Positions 31,389 to 40,600 are shown, counted from the stretch's first letter. The stretch: DNA of 64,000 nt from Acidimicrobiaceae bacterium (GCA_003153575.1 PLZW01000035.1:1-64000); one strand, 5' to 3'. Program-made: numbers and translations. The notes: generated by a model from the letters alone, not told the origin.

Positions 31389-31511
31389 TACTGTGGACAT
31401 CATAGGATGGGCCGGCAGGCGGGGCCAGCGGCCCGGCGCCGACGGCCGCCCGCACCACGACGAAGGGATCAGGACCACCATGGATCAGCACCGCCCCAGC
31501 GGGCCACCGTC

Positions 31512-32957
31512 ATGACCAGGGGCATCGTCTCCATCGCCGGCTACGTCCCCTACCGCCGGCTCCAGCGGGCGGAAGTGGGCAAGGTCTTCGCCAGCGGCGG
31601 GGGGAAGGGCGCCCGCTCGGTCGCCTCCCACGACGAGGACACCACCACCATGGGGGTCGAGGCGGCCCGAAGGGCCCTGCGCTCCGCCCCGGGTGCGGCC
31701 CCCGGCGCGGTGTGGTTCGCCACCGCCACCCCGGCCTACCTCGACAAGACCAACGCCACCACCATCCATGCCGCCCTCCACCAGCCGGCCGACGTGGCCG
31801 CCTTCGACTTCGGCGGCGCCCTGCGGTCGGGACCGGGCGCCCTGCGCACCGCCCTCGGCGCCCCGGGCTCGGGGTCGACCCTGGTGGTGGTGGCCGACCT
31901 GCGCGACGGGCTGCCCACCTCCGGCGACGAGTCGGCCGGAGGCGACGGGGCGGCCGCCGTCCTGGTCGGGGACGACGGGCCCGGCACCCCGGTCGTCGCC
32001 GCATACCTGGGCGGGGCATCGATGACCGACGAGTTCCTCGACCGCTGGCGCACGGTGGGCGACCGCCGGTCCAAGACCTGGGAGGAGCGCTTCGGCGAGA
32101 CCCGCTACGTGCCCCTCGGCACCGACGCCTGGCAGTCCGGGCTGAAGGTCGCCGGGGTGACGGCCGACGAGATCGACCGCGTTGTCGTCACCGGCATGCA
32201 CGGCCGGGCGGCGAAGGCCCTGGGCCGCCAACTGGGCGTCCGCGACGGCGCCCTCGGCGACGACCTGTCGGCCACGGTGGGCCAGACCGGTACTGCCCAC
32301 GCCGCCTTGATGCTCGCCTCCATGCTGGAGCAGTCCGGTCCGGGCGAGGTGGTGGCCGTGGTGTCGCTGGCCGACGGGGCCGATGTGCTGGTGTTCCGGA
32401 CCACGCCGGCCATCGCCGCCTGGTCGCCGGCCGACCCGGTGGCCGACCAGGTGGCCGCAGGGGCCGACCTCCCCTACGGCAAGTTCCTGACCTGGCGGGG
32501 CATGGTGACCACGGAGCCGGCCCGCCGGCCCGAGCCGCAGCGGGTGTCGTCGTCGGCCGCCTGGCGCAACGAGTCGTGGAAGTTCGGATTCGTGGGGTCC
32601 GAGGACCGCACCTCGGGCGCAGTCCACCTGCCGCCGGCCCGGGTGTCGATGAGCGGCGGGGTGGTCGACGACATGGTGCCGGTCGACCGGTCCGACGCCG
32701 AGGCCACCATCGCCACGTACACCATCGACCGGCTGGCCTACTCGCCCAGCCCGCCCATCGTCTTCGCCATCCTCGACTTCGACGGCGGCGGCCGGTTCCC
32801 CGTCGAGCTGACCGATGTGGACCCCGACACCGTCGAGATCGGTGACCGGGTGCGCATGACGTTCCGCAAACTGTTCACCGCCGACGGCATTCACGACTAC
32901 TTCTGGAAGGCCACTCCCGTCCGCCACGCCGCAGGCGACGCGGCGACGGCCGGCTGA
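31512..32957 (+). CDS. HMG-CoA-synthase/KAS III-like thiolase-fold protein fused to C-terminal OB-fold (DUF35-like) domain
   Basis: GIVSIAGYVPYRRL...TTTMGVEAARRAL...FATATPAYLDKTNATTIH; C-terminal FAILDFDGGGRFPVELTDVDPDTVEIGDRVRMTFRKLF. Confidence 0.8.
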   Translation: MTRGIVSIAGYVPYRRLQRAEVGKVFASGGGKGARSVASHDEDTTTMGVEAARRALRSAPGAAPGAVWFATATPAYLDKTNATTIHAALHQPADVAAFDFGGALRSGPGALRTALGAPGSGSTLVVVADLRDGLPTSGDESAGGDGAAAVLVGDDGPGTPVVAAYLGGASMTDEFLDRWRTVGDRRSKTWEERFGETRYVPLGTDAWQSGLKVAGVTADEIDRVVVTGMHGRAAKALGRQLGVRDGALGDDLSATVGQTGTAHAALMLASMLEQSGPGEVVAVVSLADGADVLVFRTTPAIAAWSPADPVADQVAAGADLPYGKFLTWRGMVTTEPARRPEPQRVSSSAAWRNESWKFGFVGSEDRTSGAVHLPPARVSMSGGVVDDMVPVDRSDAEATIATYTIDRLAYSPSPPIVFAILDFDGGGRFPVELTDVDPDTVEIGDRVRMTFRKLFTADGIHDYFWKATPVRHAAGDAATAG

Positions 32958-33023
32958 CCATTCCACACCGGATCCGGGCGCCCCGCGCGCCCGGTACACC
33001 ACCGCACGACTTGAAGGAGAGCA

Positions 33024-34214
33024 ATGGCATCGCATGGGATCAAGGACCGGGTGGCGATCGTCGGCATGGGGTGCACCCGCTTCGCCGAGCACTGGGACAA
33101 GAGCCTCGACGACCTCATCATCGACGCCGCCACCGAGACCTTCGCGTCGGCCGGCGTGACCAAGGAGGAGGTCGATGCCTACTGGTTCGGCACCGCCCAG
33201 TCGGGCATGAGCGGCATCACGCTGGCCCGTCCGCTGCAGCTCGAGGGCAAGCCCGTCACCCGGGTGGAGAACTACTGCACCACCGGATCCGAGGCCCTGC
33301 GGGCCGCCGCCTACGCCGTGGCCTCGGGGGCCTACGACGTGGCCATGGCCGTCGGCGCCGAGAAGGTGAAGGATTCGGGCTACCAGGGGCTGAATGCGTT
33401 CCCCATCCCCAACGACGGCACGGCCCGCACCTTGACGGCGGCCGCCATGTTCTCCATGGTCGCCCCCGCCTACGGCAAGAAGTACGGCGTCGGCGAAGAC
33501 GAGCTGACCGAGGTGCTGGCCCGGATCTCATGGAAGAACCACCAGAACGGGGCCCGCAACCCCCGGGCCCAGTTCCGCAAGGAGGTTTCCACCGAGACCA
33601 TCTGCGCGTCGCCCCGGGTGGCCGGACGCCTGGGCGTCTTCGACTGCGCCGGCGTGGCCGATGGGGCCGCCGCCGCCATCGTGGTGCGGGCCGAGGACGC
33701 GCTCAAGTACACCGACAAGCCGATCTACATCAAGGCCCTGTCCTTCGCGGCGGGCAGTGGGTCGGGCCTGATCGACCCCGACTACGACTACACCTGGTTC
33801 CCCGAGTGCGCGACGGCGGCCCAGGACGCCTACGCCCAGGCCGGCATCACCGACCCGCGCCACGAACTGGCCATGGCCGAGGTGCACGACTGCTTCACCC
33901 CGACCGAGCTGGTGCTCATGGAGGACCTCGGATTCGCAGCCCGGGGAACGGCGTGGAAGGAAGTGCTGGCCGGCACCTTCGACCGCACCGGCCCGCTCCC
34001 GGTCAACCCCGACGGAGGCCTCAAGAGCTTCGGCCACCCGGTCGGTGCGTCAGGGCTGCGGATGTTCTTCGAGGCCTGGCTGCAGCTGCGCGGCGAGGCC
34101 ACGCCGGAACGGCAGATCGAGACCGACAAGAAGCTGGCGTTGACCCACAACCTCGGGGGCTACCCCGGAGAGATGGTGTCGTTCGTGTCCGTGGTCGGCA
34201 CCGAGCTGGGCTGA
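33024..34214 (+). CDS. Thiolase / lipid-transfer-protein-like acetyl-CoA acetyltransferase
   Basis: RVAIVGMGCTRFAEHWDKS; NYCTTGSEALRAA; AEVHDCFTPTELV; GGLKSFGHPVGASGLRM. Confidence 0.88.
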   Translation: MASHGIKDRVAIVGMGCTRFAEHWDKSLDDLIIDAATETFASAGVTKEEVDAYWFGTAQSGMSGITLARPLQLEGKPVTRVENYCTTGSEALRAAAYAVASGAYDVAMAVGAEKVKDSGYQGLNAFPIPNDGTARTLTAAAMFSMVAPAYGKKYGVGEDELTEVLARISWKNHQNGARNPRAQFRKEVSTETICASPRVAGRLGVFDCAGVADGAAAAIVVRAEDALKYTDKPIYIKALSFAAGSGSGLIDPDYDYTWFPECATAAQDAYAQAGITDPRHELAMAEVHDCFTPTELVLMEDLGFAARGTAWKEVLAGTFDRTGPLPVNPDGGLKSFGHPVGASGLRMFFEAWLQLRGEATPERQIETDKKLALTHNLGGYPGEMVSFVSVVGTELG

Positions 34215-34236
34215 GCCCCACTCGCCCCAGCCGGGG

Positions 34237-34923
34237 TCAGGCGACGGCCAGGCCCTCGGCCTCGCGCTCGTCGAGCAACGCCCACCAGGCGTCGGCGGCC
34301 CGGCGGGAGGCGTTCGCCACCTCGCCCTCGTCGGCACCGAGCAGCGCCAAGGCCTCGACGGCCCAGTCGCCGTGGTCGGCGTCCATGGTGGCGTGCACGT
34401 CCCAGAACGTCGTGTCGGCGTCGTCCATGCCGTACCAGCGACGGAGGCCGTCGCCCTTGGAGGCGGCGATGGCGGCGGCCTGGGTCTCGTACGCGGCCAG
34501 GCCGGCGATGGCGGCGACCGGCGACTCGTCGGCCAGGGCCAGGTAGGTGGCTACCAGGACCTCGGCGGCCGGGCCGGGGGACGGCGCCGCGGCGGCGGAC
34601 AGGGCGTCGGCGAAGGCATCGAAGAGGGCCAGGTGCGGCTCGGGGCACCCGAGCTCGTCGGCCAGGTTGCGGGCCACCATGTCGGCGGCCTCGAACTCGC
34701 CCTCGGACATCAGCCGGTCGACGACCGCCGACAGCACCGTCGGGAGGACGGCCTCGAAGGCCCGGTAGTGCACGGTGTACTCGGACAGCTCCTCGATGCG
34801 GAGCTCACCCGCCTCCCACCGTCGGTAGAACGGATGGGTGAGGAGCGTGCGCCCCTCGAGGGTGGTGGCGACCACGGCACGCAGTCGGGTCTGGAGGGCC
34901 TGTGCACGGGAGTCATCGGTCAT
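34237..34923 (-). CDS. TenA/PqqC/CADD-like iron-containing redox protein
   Basis: THPFYRRWEAGELRIEELSEYTVHYRAFEAVLP; WDVHATMDADHGDWAVEAL. Confidence 0.7.
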   Translation of the reverse strand: MTDDSRAQALQTRLRAVVATTLEGRTLLTHPFYRRWEAGELRIEELSEYTVHYRAFEAVLPTVLSAVVDRLMSEGEFEAADMVARNLADELGCPEPHLALFDAFADALSAAAAPSPGPAAEVLVATYLALADESPVAAIAGLAAYETQAAAIAASKGDGLRRWYGMDDADTTFWDVHATMDADHGDWAVEALALLGADEGEVANASRRAADAWWALLDEREAEGLAVA

Positions 34924-34965
34924 GCGAGCACCCTACCAATCGGGTCCACCGGTCGCGTCGACCGC

Positions 34966-35745
34966 TCAGCGGGCGATGGCCTGCTGGTTCGACGGATGGG
35001 CGTAGCGGCCGCTGACGTACGTCGGCAGTCCGCCGATCGGCTCCGGACGGTCGGCCCGGGGCTCGAGGTAGTGGAGCTTCATCTCGCGCTCCTGGGCCCG
35101 CCGGCGCAGGTGGACGAGGAGACCGACGTAGGCCCCGAGGGCCACGGCGTCGAGCGCCACCACCGCCCAGACGAACGACGAGCCGGTCACCAGGCCGGCC
35201 ATGAACGTGACGGCCAGGACCGCTCCGAGGACGGTCAGCGTGTCTTGGCGACGCCGGCGCGCCTGGGCACGGGTGTACGCCTCCGGGCCCCGCGGCGACA
35301 GGTCCAGGCCGACCGGGGGATCGCCGGGGTAGGCGTCCAGATCGGACAGGTGGCGGCGATCGTCGAGGCGCGCCGCCGGCGGGAGTTCGACGGGGCGGTC
35401 CTCCGGGCTGTCGTCGGACGGCCCCGGAGTCGTCATCTCCGGCTCACCGAGGAAGGCGAGCGCGGGGCGCGGCAGTTCCTTCGCGCCGACCACGGTGAGG
35501 ACCGGGGGGCGCCCGGTGTCGGGGCAGACGATGGCCGTCGGCGCACCGCTGCCGTCGACGGCGCGGAGCCGGTAGGCCGGGGCGACGATGGGTTCGGGCG
35601 CGCGCTGTTCGAGGACGCGCAGCTGGTAGTGGAAGTGGGAGATGGACTGGTCGCCCCCACTGCGGGCACGACGCTTGAGGAGACTCGGTCCCAAGATGAC
35701 GACCCACGCCACCAGGATGATGATCACCAGTACCACAGGCATCAA
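34966..35745 (-). CDS. SepX/GlpR-like divisome-associated membrane protein
   Basis: N-terminal TM then WVVILGPSLLKRRARSGGDQSISHFHYQLRVLEQ; basic RRRRQDTLTVLG plus two TM and acidic/basic tail. Confidence 0.55.
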   Translation of the reverse strand: MMPVVLVIIILVAWVVILGPSLLKRRARSGGDQSISHFHYQLRVLEQRAPEPIVAPAYRLRAVDGSGAPTAIVCPDTGRPPVLTVVGAKELPRPALAFLGEPEMTTPGPSDDSPEDRPVELPPAARLDDRRHLSDLDAYPGDPPVGLDLSPRGPEAYTRAQARRRRQDTLTVLGAVLAVTFMAGLVTGSSFVWAVVALDAVALGAYVGLLVHLRRRAQEREMKLHYLEPRADRPEPIGGLPTYVSGRYAHPSNQQAIAR

Positions 35746-35844
35746 CTCCTCCAGCGACCTGTTGGGTTAACGGTACCGATCGGGAATTCCGAGGTGGTGG
35801 ATGCTGCACGCCGGGATCGGGCGCCACCACTAGCGTCGTCCCGC

Positions 35845-36516
35845 GTGACGGCCTTCTGGATCCTGATGGGCCTGGCCGCGGTCGCCGCCATCGTCGACTG
35901 GGTGGCGGTGGCGCGGGAGGACACCCGGCTCGAGTACGTCGCCAAACCGGCCGTCCTCGCCCTGCTCACCGTGGCTGCGGCCGTCCTCCCTTCCACCCAT
36001 ACCGACCTGGTCGACCGGAAATGGTGGTTCGTGGCCGCCCTGTCGTGCTGCCTGGTCGGCGACGTACTGCTGATGCTCCGGCGCGACCTCTTCGTGCCCG
36101 GACTGGTCGCCTTCCTGGTCGGCCACGTCCTGTTCATCGTCGGCCTGCTGCAGCCGCCATCGCCCGCGGGCACGCCCCCGTTCGCCTTCTCGACGACGGG
36201 TCTGGTCGTCGCCTCGCTGGTGGCGGTGGCCTACGGGGCGGTGCCCGCCACCCTCATCTTCCGTGCCCTGGCCCGGGACGGCGGCGGGGCGCTGGTCGCC
36301 CCGGTGGCCGTCTACCTGGTCGCCATCTTGACCATGGCCGTGCTGGCCGCCAACGTCGGCGTGCCAGCGGCGGCCACCGGGGCCGCCCTGTTCGTGGTGT
36401 CCGACACGGTGCTCGCCCTCGGACGGTTCGTGCGACCGCTCCCCCACGGCGACGTGGTGGTGCACGTCACCTACCACCTGGCCCAGATGCTCCTCGTGCT
36501 GTCGCTGGTGCGCTGA
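35845..36516 (+). CDS. YhhN/lysoplasmalogenase-family membrane protein
   Basis: EYVAKPAVLALLTVAA, LVGDVLLML, FLVGHVLFIVG, FVVSDTVLALGRFV, YHLAQMLLVLS; GTG start. Confidence 0.8.
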   Translation: MTAFWILMGLAAVAAIVDWVAVAREDTRLEYVAKPAVLALLTVAAAVLPSTHTDLVDRKWWFVAALSCCLVGDVLLMLRRDLFVPGLVAFLVGHVLFIVGLLQPPSPAGTPPFAFSTTGLVVASLVAVAYGAVPATLIFRALARDGGGALVAPVAVYLVAILTMAVLAANVGVPAAATGAALFVVSDTVLALGRFVRPLPHGDVVVHVTYHLAQMLLVLSLVR

Positions 36517-36540
36517 CCCGACCGGCGGTCGGCTACCGCA

Positions 36541-37191
36541 TCAGTCGAACGATGGCGCCTCGGTGCGCGTCCGCTTGATCTCGTAGAAGCCGGGCGTGCG
36601 GGCCACCAGGAGCACGCCGTCCCACAGGCGACCAGCCGCTTCGCCCTTCGGTGCCGGGGTGACCACCGGACCGAAGAAGGCGACGTTGCCCACGGCGATG
36701 ACGGGAGTACCCACATCGGTTCCCACCAGGTTCATCCCGGCGTCATGGGACACCTTGACCGCCTCGTCGAATGCGTCGCTGTCCGCGGCGTCGGCCAGCG
36801 TGGTGAGCAGTCCGCAGCGGGTCAACGCCTCCTCGAGCATCGGCCGGTCGAACTCGCGACCTTCGACGTGACGGAGCGTGCCCATCGCCGTGTACAGGGG
36901 CAGCAGGACGCCGGCGCCGTGGGCCTGCTCGGCGGCGGCCACCACCCGCACTGGACCCCACGCTTTGGCCAGCCGGGCACGGTAATCCTCGGGCAGCTCG
37001 TCCCGCCCGGAGTTCAGGTAGGCCAACGACATCACGTGCCACTCGACGTCGAAGTCACGGACCTCGGCGGCATGCAGGACCCAGCGTGAGGTGATCCAGG
37101 CCCACGGACACAGGGGATCGAACCAGAAGTGGGCGACGGTGCGCCCGGTGGCGGTCGTCTCCGACGGGGCGGGCGATGTGACGGTCGACAT
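36541..37191 (-). CDS. DsbA-family protein resembling mycothiol-dependent nitroreductase
   Basis: AHFWFDPLCPWAWITSRWVLHAAEVRDFDVEWHVMSLAYLN; GTDVGTPVIAVGNVAFFGPVVTPAP. Confidence 0.8.
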   Translation of the reverse strand: MSTVTSPAPSETTATGRTVAHFWFDPLCPWAWITSRWVLHAAEVRDFDVEWHVMSLAYLNSGRDELPEDYRARLAKAWGPVRVVAAAEQAHGAGVLLPLYTAMGTLRHVEGREFDRPMLEEALTRCGLLTTLADAADSDAFDEAVKVSHDAGMNLVGTDVGTPVIAVGNVAFFGPVVTPAPKGEAAGRLWDGVLLVARTPGFYEIKRTRTEAPSFD

Positions 37192-37279
37192 GGGTCTCCT
37201 CCCGGACGTCTCCCCCGTACAACCCCGGCACCCCGCCCTCGCTTCCCGCTCGCTCGGCCGACACGCTCAGCCCACGTTC

Positions 37280-38083
37280 TCAATCCTGGGCCCGGGCCGA
37301 CCACCGGCCGCCCCGCCGCTCGACGGACACCTGGACGCCGAACGCCTCGGACACCGAGTCGTCGGTCAGCACCTCGTCGATCGGTCCGACAGCCACCAGC
37401 GATCCCCTGCGGAGTAGGGCGGCATGGCTGACCCCGGGCGGGATCTCCTCCAGGTGGTGGGTGACCAGGACCATGGGCGGGACGGCGGGGTCCACGGCCA
37501 GCGCCGCCAGCCGGGCCAGCAGTCCCTCGCGGGCACCGAGGTCGAGCCCGGCGGCCGGCTCGTCCATCAGGATCAGCTCGGGATCGCCCATCAGGGCCCG
37601 CGCCAGCAGGACCTGCTGGCGCTCCCCCTCGGACAGCAGGCCGAACGCCCGGGCGGCGAAGGGGTCGCCCCCGAAGCCGGCGTCGTCCAGCAACGCCCCG
37701 GCCCGGGCCCGGTCGGCGTCGGTGTACTCGTGCCACCACGTCTCGAGCGCGGCGTGACGGCCGGTCAGCACGACGTCGAGCGCGGGTTGGGCCGGGCGCA
37801 GGGACCGGCCCACCGATGCGCTGACGACGGTGATCCTCCGGCGGAGCTCGCGCATGTCGACCCGGCCGAGGACCTCACCCAGGATCTCGACCGTCCCCCG
37901 GGTCGGCCACAGGCCGGCGCCCACCACCCGCAACAGGGTGGTCTTGCCCGACCCGTTGGGTCCGAGCAGGGCCCACCGCTCCCCCGCGCCCACCGTCCAG
38001 GTGATGTCGTCGAGCAGCGCGACACCGTCGCGGACCACGGCGACCCCGTCGAGGCGGACCACCGGTCGGTCGTCACCCGTCAC
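37280..38083 (-). CDS. ABC transporter ATP-binding protein
   Basis: Walker A LLGPNGSGKTTLLR, signature LSEGERQQVLLARAL, Walker B LILMDEPAAGLD; GTG start outside the inserted element. Confidence 0.85.
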   Translation of the reverse strand: MTGDDRPVVRLDGVAVVRDGVALLDDITWTVGAGERWALLGPNGSGKTTLLRVVGAGLWPTRGTVEILGEVLGRVDMRELRRRITVVSASVGRSLRPAQPALDVVLTGRHAALETWWHEYTDADRARAGALLDDAGFGGDPFAARAFGLLSEGERQQVLLARALMGDPELILMDEPAAGLDLGAREGLLARLAALAVDPAVPPMVLVTHHLEEIPPGVSHAALLRRGSLVAVGPIDEVLTDDSVSEAFGVQVSVERRGGRWSARAQD

Positions 38084-38106
38084 GTCGACGTCCGTGGAGT
38101 TGTCAT

Positions 38107-38121
38107 ACGTTGAAGCGGAAC
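38107..38121 (+). repeat. Left attachment core (att)
   Basis: ACGTTGAAGCGGAAC; on the minus strand reads TTC CGC TTC AAC GTA TGA = FRFNV*. Confidence 0.88.
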
Positions 38122-38188
38122 GTGGCAGGCACGGACGGCCACCGTTGGCAATCATTGAGAAACCGTGTCTGACCTGGCGCTCTGTGAT

Positions 38189-38214
38189 TGGCAACCGTTG
38201 GCAACCGTTGGCAC
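38189..38214 (+). repeat. 10-bp tandem repeats TTGGCAACCG near the left end (related copy at 38142-38151)
   Basis: TTGGCAACCG TTGGCAACCG TTGGCA; CCGTTGGCAA also at 38142. Confidence 0.7.
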
Positions 38215-38227
38215 GTTGCGGACTTTC

Positions 38228-38246
38228 TGAGGACTATTTGAGGACT
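38228..38246 (+). repeat. Left arm-type site candidate TGAGGACT-ATT-TGAGGACT
   Basis: Same 8-mer pair with 3-nt spacer recurs at 51658-51676. Confidence 0.7.
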
Positions 38247-38376
38247 CACGGGCTACCTACGTGGTGATGTTTGGCATGGACGTCATGACACCCACCTGTC
38301 ATACTCCTTGTAACCCACCTGGCTTCTTCTGGGGGTCAGGACTGGCAGGCCCGCCGAAAGGCGGGCCGAGCCGCGT

Positions 38377-39012
38377 CTAGGGTCCCCACTCGACCGGCTT
38401 GCGGATCTGCGTTCCGTCAGCGGCGTGCACGGTGCTTGGCAACTGGCTGCGCTCTAGGTGTCCTCGCCTGATTCGCCTGTGGTCGGTCCCCTTCAAGTGG
38501 TCGCGTTGGCCTACGTGATGATGTGGGTTGACCGTCACCACGTCGATGCCCTCGCCCATGGCCAATTCGATTGACGCTTGGAAGTCGGAGTCATTTGTTA
38601 CCACCAGGGCGCGATGCATCATCTGGTGACACGCGTCCCATACCAATCGGGTTGCCAACATCACGTCGGTGCCCTTCTCCTCGGTCACCTTTGCGGTGGC
38701 AAAGTGACCGCCGTCGGATTGCTCCTGGAGCACCCAGACTCGCTTCTTGCGCGTCCGAAAGTGTCCAAGGTGTGCCACAACGCCCGGAATGGTCTCAAGG
38801 GCCTTGAGGTACGTGTCTTGCCTCTGACTCTGTTGGGGGTCCTCGACCCGGTCCTTCACAATGGCTGTGAAGTAGTTGACCTCGCGGACGCTGTGGTCGC
38901 ACAACAGCAACTCAGCCAGATGAAAGGGGTTGAGCCATTTGTAAGGGGTTCCGGAGATGCACCCCTTGTAGAGATTGAAGCCGTCGATGTAGACGTTCGT
39001 CGTCGGCGGCAT
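38377..39012 (-). CDS. NYN-domain (LabA/DUF88-like) protein
   Basis: NVYIDGFNLYKG; EKGTDVMLATRLVWDAC; ALVVTNDSDFQASIELAMGEGIDVVTVNP. Confidence 0.85.
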   Translation of the reverse strand: MPPTTNVYIDGFNLYKGCISGTPYKWLNPFHLAELLLCDHSVREVNYFTAIVKDRVEDPQQSQRQDTYLKALETIPGVVAHLGHFRTRKKRVWVLQEQSDGGHFATAKVTEEKGTDVMLATRLVWDACHQMMHRALVVTNDSDFQASIELAMGEGIDVVTVNPHHHVGQRDHLKGTDHRRIRRGHLERSQLPSTVHAADGTQIRKPVEWGP

Positions 39013-39038
39013 CCAGCAACCATATCCAGCATGAAAAT

Positions 39039-39089
39039 GCCGGGCCCGGAGCGATAGGCGGCGGGACCTTCCGCTCGGACGGGACCGAC
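39039..39089 (+). repeat. Hairpin repeat family, copy R1 (two stem mismatches)
   Basis: GCCGGGCCCG-gagcgataggcggcgggaccttccgctcgga-CGGGACCGAC. Confidence 0.75.
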
Positions 39090-39205
39090 CCCCTTCAGGT
39101 TAAGCGGGTGGTTGGTCACTTCAGCCGCCCCGTCGCCTTCACTCGCCGAATAGCTCCCCACCAGTTCGCCCTGTGCCCTCAGAACGATCGGCGTGGGGGT
39201 CAGGT

Positions 39206-39255
39206 GCCGGGCCCGGAGCATCAGGCGGCGGGACCTTCAACTCGACGGGCCCGGC
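39206..39255 (+). repeat. Hairpin repeat family, copy R2
   Basis: GCCGGGCCCG-gagcatcaggcggcgggaccttcaactcga-CGGGCCCGGC. Confidence 0.8.
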
Positions 39256-39712
39256 CGGAAGAACGTAGTCGCCGACGGGGCCGGGATCGCGGCAGCCCTG
39301 CTCGCCGCGACCCCGACCCATTGGTATCGGCGCAGGTCCCGCCCAACTGGATTCGTAGCAATCGACCCCGGCGGATGACGGGGCCCGAATCTCCGCTCCC
39401 TTTAGGTCTGCGCTCGCGTCGGTCCCCCCGCTGGAACCGACGCCTGCCCCGCTGACCGAGAGCGGCATGAGGGACATCGCTCGAACGACCAGCCATTTCA
39501 ACTGTAGGCGGGGGTCCCTCCGCTGTCACTCCTGAGCCGTATTACCCTGTCCAAATGGACCGCCAGGGACGCGGCGATGCCCCCACGTACACATTGTTGA
39601 GTGCTCGTGAGGACATCGTGTCTGGCCATACGCAGGGTGATCGGCCCGTGCCCACTCCATCGGCATCTTGGGGCGCTGACTGAACGGGCCTTAGGTCCCT
39701 AATTGCGAAAGT

Positions 39713-39762
39713 GCCGGACCCGGAGCTTCAGGTGGCGGGACCATCCGCTCGACGGGTCCGGC
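39713..39762 (+). repeat. Hairpin repeat family, copy R3 (compensatory stem change)
   Basis: GCCGGACCCG-gagcttcaggtggcgggaccatccgctcga-CGGGTCCGGC. Confidence 0.8.
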
Positions 39763-39842
39763 CAATAGAGGATAACGGGAAACGGTCTAGACCAAATCAG
39801 GACAGATCAGTCGTCTAGGACGGGCGCATCCGGCGGAGGGAT

Positions 39843-40043
39843 TTACTTGAGCCGGCCCGTCTCCCTCGCCCACGCCTCGACCTCGGGCCAGTCCCACACG
39901 AGAACCCCGGACACCTTTGTGATGGGAGGTGGGAAGTCAGGGTGCCGGCGGCGTAGGTCGTGGACGAACGTGGGCCTGTCAGATCCGAGACGCTCGGCAA
40001 TCTCTCTTGTCCCGACTAGCTGCTCCACGTCGACCTTTCGCAC
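39843..40043 (-). CDS. AlpA/excisionase-like HTH protein (paralog 1)
   Basis: VRKVDVEQLVGTREIAERLGSDRPTFVHDLRRRHPDFPPPITKVSGVLVWDWPEVEAWARETGRLK; GTG start. Confidence 0.75.
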   Translation of the reverse strand: MRKVDVEQLVGTREIAERLGSDRPTFVHDLRRRHPDFPPPITKVSGVLVWDWPEVEAWARETGRLK

Positions 40044-40153
40044 GCCGCCAGTATCCCGTATACGTATGGCGGATACCTCTTGCGCTATTAGTAGCGCACC
40101 CCTTATAGTAGCTACTGCGACAGTATTAGCGCAACCTACGAGAGAGGGAAACC

Positions 40154-40456
40154 ATGACAACGACCGAAGAAGTCAAAGAGCAACTAGCAGCCTCGTGCCC
40201 GTCGTGGTGCGAGCACTCGATCTGGGTCGGTGATGGCACAGAGCCCCACGAGGGCGATCATGTCGGCCTGAGTCACATGGTCGGCAGCGGCCTCCTGGTC
40301 ACTTCCATCTGTGCGCCCGGGTACTGGGCGGACGAAGCAAACGAGCAGCTCGTCTGGATCCGGCCACCCGGCAGCACCGATGGCATCAAGGTCACGGAGG
40401 ACGAGGCCATCGCACTCGCCCACGCCCTGATCCGTCTCGTAGGAGACGAGTTCTAG
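40154..40456 (+). CDS. Small DUF6907-like protein
   Basis: CPSWCEHSIWVGDGTEPHEGDHVGLSH...DEAIALAHALIRLV. Confidence 0.7.
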   Translation: MTTTEEVKEQLAASCPSWCEHSIWVGDGTEPHEGDHVGLSHMVGSGLLVTSICAPGYWADEANEQLVWIRPPGSTDGIKVTEDEAIALAHALIRLVGDEF

Positions 40457-40509
40457 CGGCCCGAGGGCGGCCCGAGGGCGGCCCGACGGGCCGACCTGAC
40501 CGACGGAGG

Positions 40510-40530
40510 CCCCCGGTTCCGGCCGGGGGT
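40510..40530 (+). terminator. Hairpin terminator after 40154..40456
   Basis: CCCCCGG-TTCCGG-CCGGGGG. Confidence 0.6.
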
Positions 40531-40600
40531 CTGTCGCGTTCACCGAAGGTTCACTTTGCGGCCCCTGGAGATCCTGCAACCACCCCACTAGCCTTTCCGC

